Source of the DNA: Atrichornis clamosus
Lineage: Eukaryota; Chordata; Aves; Passeriformes; Menuridae
NCBI GenBank assembly: GCA_013400975.1
Contig: WBMZ01008643.1
Span: 186,001-250,000, forward strand
Reading direction: 5' to 3'
DNA: 64,000 nt
Positions 61,105 through 64,000 of the stretch are shown piece after piece (the stretch's first letter is position 1; the number at the start of each line of letters is the position of its first letter). The notes beneath the pieces are model-generated. The model was not told where the DNA came from, ran no database searches, and saw only the letters and a list, made by a program, of their open reading frames with translations. The translations under genes were made by a program, and so were the position numbers.

Positions 61105-61705
61105 TTCTTTTATTAAACACATACAAGCCTTTCAATAACTCCAGGCATCCTTGCTCTTTGTGCTGCTTTAGCTGTATTACAGCCTACTCAAGATATGGTG
61201 ATCAGAACTGCATTCAAGGTATGTGTGGAAAAGGATTTACATGTGGCAAAACAACATTATTTTTCCTCTCTATGTTTTCTTAACACATAAATCATAATAT
61301 TATTATTTTTTCTTTTTGTATATAATTCTACTTTATAGCTTATTTTAAACTATTTTTGGACATGAAGCTGATATTTTCAGGCATCTACAGACAGTATTTC
61401 CAGTGTCTCTTCCTTAAGTGTTAAGAAAAACAATAGTTTAGAGACAATAATTATGCACTGTTTTCTCCATACACGTTACTAAATTTTTGGTTTTTCTCAT
61501 TTATTTAATTTAATTTGCTGTTTTATAACTCAGTTGCTTAGTATCACAAAACCCTTCTACAAAACTTAATTGTCTGGTCTTCTCTGGAGTAATTTTGTTC
61601 TGTCTGCAGACTTTGTCCTCACTATTTACCTTCATTAATAGACCATTTAGGAATAATTTTAGCAGCACAGGTCTCAGCACAGATTCCTGTGCAGGGCAAC
61701 AAAAG
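61105..61705 (-). mobile_element. Fossil CR1-family LINE fragment, antisense
   Basis: Read on the + strand, this segment follows the antisense of old amniote CR1 copies block by block. 'gtgatcagaactgcattcaa' (61199) matches GTGATCAGAACTGCACACAGTATTCAA. 'aggatttacatgtggcaaaa' corresponds to ATGGATTTATATAGTGGCA. 'ctgcagactttgtcctcact' (61607) matches CTGCAAACTTTGCCACCTCACT. 'gtctcagcacagattcctgt' (61671) matches GTCCCAGTACAGACCCCTGG. The order of blocks is preserved over about 500 bases, so this is real homology despite many substitutions and indels. The element lies on the - strand and has no surviving reading frame. Its age class predates modern birds, by comparison with what is known of these families. 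Confidence 0.7.
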
Positions 61706-62330
61706 ATCTCCAACTTTGTGTAAAGACAGAATGAAAATACCTTAATAGAGAAAAAGATTAACCATGATAAGGGTGGGGAAACATGGACGTTTTTGATGAT
61801 GCTCTTTAACTCTTCTTGTCTTTGCCTTAACATGTCAGAAATGTCAAAGTTCTACAGTCTAACTATCCTACTAAAATGAATGTAATCTTCGTATCCACTA
61901 TGTGCTCATGTGTGGTATTCTCACAGAGGCACTGCAAAACACAAAACCTCTTCCACACATGGAGCATTTCCAAAAAGTATTTCAGCCTCACACAGAATAT
62001 GTTTCCTTATACCACTTCTGGTGCAGAGCTGCACGTCAAATGAGCTCACATCTCCATCAAAATGCCGTAGTTTTGAAACTGCTCTTTCATAACACAAAAA
62101 CATCACTTGGCTAATCTGGTAACAGCATTTTGAGAACTTTTGTTTGGGATATATCATTAGAAATTACACCAAGTCATTGTATGAACATGAGTGTTAATGT
62201 TGATGTGAAGGCAGTGAAATCCAAGGAGACATTTCCCTAATCATGGCAAACTTCTACATACCCATTATGTCAGAAGCCTCTCACAGTGACTGGGCAGAGT
62301 TGATGGAATTACAAAACTTCCTCTGTAAAA
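61706..62330. other. Unique spacer between two CR1 fragments
   Basis: This AT-rich sequence has overlapping short open frames on both strands near 61900-62157. No domain or repeat is recognised. The outer edges may still contain unrecognisable CR1 sequence. Confidence 0.55.
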
Positions 62331-62900
62331 TCATAGAATCATAGAAAGGTTTGAGTTGAAAGGGATCTTAAAGATCATCTAGTTCCAACTGCTATGACAG
62401 GGGACACCTTCCAGTACACCAGGTTACTCCAAGCCCAATCCAACCCGGCCTTACACACTTCCAGGGATGAGACACTCACAGCTTCTCTGGACAACCTGTT
62501 CCAGCATCTCATCACCCTCAATGTTAAAAACTTTTTTCCAATATCTAATCTAAATCTGCTCTCTTTCAGTCTGAAGCCTCCTGCCTTGTTCTATTATTAC
62601 ATGCTTTTGTTACAAGCACCTCTCCATCTTTCTTTTAGGTTCCCTTCAGGTACTGGAAGGCTGCAATTAGGCCACCCCAAAGCCTTCTCTTTTACAGGCT
62701 GAACAATCCCAGTTCTCTCAGCTTTTCCTTGCAAGAGAGGTGCTTTCTCTCTCTAATCAATTTGGTGGCCCTCCTTTGGACTGACTCCAACAGGTCCATG
62801 CCCTTCCTCTGCTGGAGACCCCACAGGTAGATGCAGCACTCCAGGTGGAGTCTCACCAGAGTGGAGTAGAGGGGCAGAATCACCTCCTTCAACCTACTGG
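62331..62900 (-). mobile_element. CR1 LINE, 5'-truncated 3' fragment (avian type)
   Basis: On the - strand this is the last roughly 570 bp of a chicken-repeat-1 LINE. The 3' terminus on the + strand begins with two copies of TCATAGAA (62331-62346), the reverse of the CR1 ATTCTATGA tail. It is followed by 'ttgaaagggatcttaaagat' and 'catctagttccaactgct'. Further in, the - strand frame 62892-62692 encodes the C-terminal end of the CR1 polyprotein, including 'LESVQRRATKLIR' and 'KLRELGLFSL'. The codon after this block is TAA where an intact element has Glu, so the copy is dead. Homology stops near 62900, the usual 5' truncation caused by incomplete target-primed reverse transcription. It is much better preserved than the two fossil copies and so is younger. 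Confidence 0.92.
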
Positions 62901-64000
62901 CAGATGTAGACAGGAACCCATTTCAGGCTCAGGTAAATTAAAAATTTCCATTCTCGGTGCTGCTATGGTACTCTGCCTGGTGAGCTTTTTTCCCCTCGGT
63001 GATGGAAGGCCATCTCTAGCCCAGTGCGCTGGTACCAGCCTGGAAAATGTGTTCCTGGAACTATGGTGGTGCACTGCAACCCTCAGGTGCTTCAGCACCC
63101 ACAGCTGTGGCAAGGCTTGGCATTTGCCTGGCTCTGCCAGGACACCTATGGCTCAGTGCTGGAGAGGCATAGGGGTTTTGCTCTTTTGTAATTCACAACC
63201 AGAGACCACGGCAATGACTTTCCACTGCAATATTTCCAGTATTAGAAATCAATTTTGGTGACTGTGCTCATGTCTGGCTCATGACCAGTTTTGTAATACA
63301 TGGCTTCCAATATCTTTGGTCTTTAGATCTGCAGTGTAGCAAAATGAATCTCTTTAGTGCTGGAAAAAAACTCTATTGTGTCTTGCTGTGAATCCTACAC
63401 AGCAGCTAAAACACTCTGAAACTTTTGTTTAGTGTATCTATTCAGAGAAAATTAGTGTGCTTTGAAGAGGTAAGGCGGAATGGACACTTACTAATGCTGC
63501 TGGAGACTATTAGTTCTCATTTGCTTAACACCATTTCCTAATGTGCAGCTCTAAAACTTTTCACAGGACCTTTAAAATACAATCAGTTTTCCTTGGCTAT
63601 TTCCTAATAATTCAAACCGAGTGCAGAACCTGACATGCAATCAGGCTAATACAGGTCGATATCCATTTTCTTTCAGTTAAATAGGAATTTTAACACAGTG
63701 ACACCAGCTATGGAATCACAGTTACTGTATATCTATCTGTGTGTTTGCTGAACATGCAGGATGGGGACTGACTCAGCTGCCTTTAGCCATACTGAATGAA
63801 ACTCACCACTGTAACTCATTTGGTAAAACAAAACACATCACTATTCATTAAGACAAAACTAGTCTGAGAATCATTCAACCTCAAACACAACTTTTTCATT
63901 TACATTTCATTTACAAATATAAGGCTTAAACACTTTACAAATTTGGTGTGATCTCACTTAGGAAAGTAGATATGAGAAGATATTCTCTATCCTGAAGAGC
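62901..64000. other. Unique DNA at the window end, no gene seen
   Basis: The first 300 bases (about 62940-63200) are less AT-rich than the surroundings and carry overlapping open frames on both strands. The + frame begins inside the CR1 and has no known motif. After that the sequence is ordinary AT-rich DNA. The window ends without any recognisable gene boundary. Confidence 0.55.

Noticed and set aside
62845..63261. 138-codon + strand open frame near the window end
   Set aside because: It begins inside the antisense CR1 fragment and continues into unrelated sequence, with no recognised motif.
1..64000. CRISPR arrays, operons, phage or other prokaryotic systems
   Set aside because: There are no regularly spaced repeats, no dense coding and no Shine-Dalgarno-linked frames. 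The repeats present are vertebrate retroelements.

Overview
This window reads as vertebrate nuclear DNA, most likely from a bird and probably a songbird. The evidence is the repeat content: a CR1 LINE 3' end of avian type, a tRNA-Ile/CR1 composite SINE like the zebra finch element TguSINE1, a solo avian endogenous-retrovirus LTR, and two badly decayed CR1-family LINEs of the kind found across amniotes. The sequence is visibly AT-rich and has few repeats. No protein-coding exon could be supported. The longest open frames are 147 codons or fewer, none contains a recognised domain, and several lie on repeats. The region is therefore best described as intergenic DNA or a very long intron. No operons, CRISPR arrays or bacterial signals are present.

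Layout. 1-16.1 kb: unique AT-rich DNA with a TAGATC microsatellite (1026-1046), a purine-rich strand-asymmetric tract (8098-8445) and a CR1 tail scrap (9505-9555). 16.1-17.1 kb: fossil CR1 on the + strand, with a reverse-transcriptase motif A relic and a recognisable 3' end. 17.1-28.4 kb: unique DNA with a diverged 87-bp tandem duplication containing a hairpin (20.8 kb) and a divergent pair of unexplained open frames (21.6-22.5 kb). 28.4-29.5 kb: an almost perfect 538-bp head-to-tail duplication with the window's only N at its junction, so an assembly artefact is likely. 38.9-39.3 kb: an LTR-like segment with a polyadenylation signal, running into a primer-binding site and then into a complete antisense copy of mature tRNA-Lys(CUU), including its CCA. 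45.1-45.5 kb: a polypyrimidine tract and the SINE. 56.5-57.0 kb: a complete solo LTR. 61.1-61.7 kb: fossil CR1 on the - strand. 62.3-62.9 kb: a younger CR1 3' fragment on the - strand.

The most interesting feature is the LTR/tRNA-Lys chimera at 38.94-39.31 kb. It looks like a trapped reverse-transcription intermediate in which the primer tRNA was copied to its 5' end instead of the copying stopping after about 18 nt. The elements do not form a working system together: each is a separate retrotransposition relic, and no functional gene was identified.
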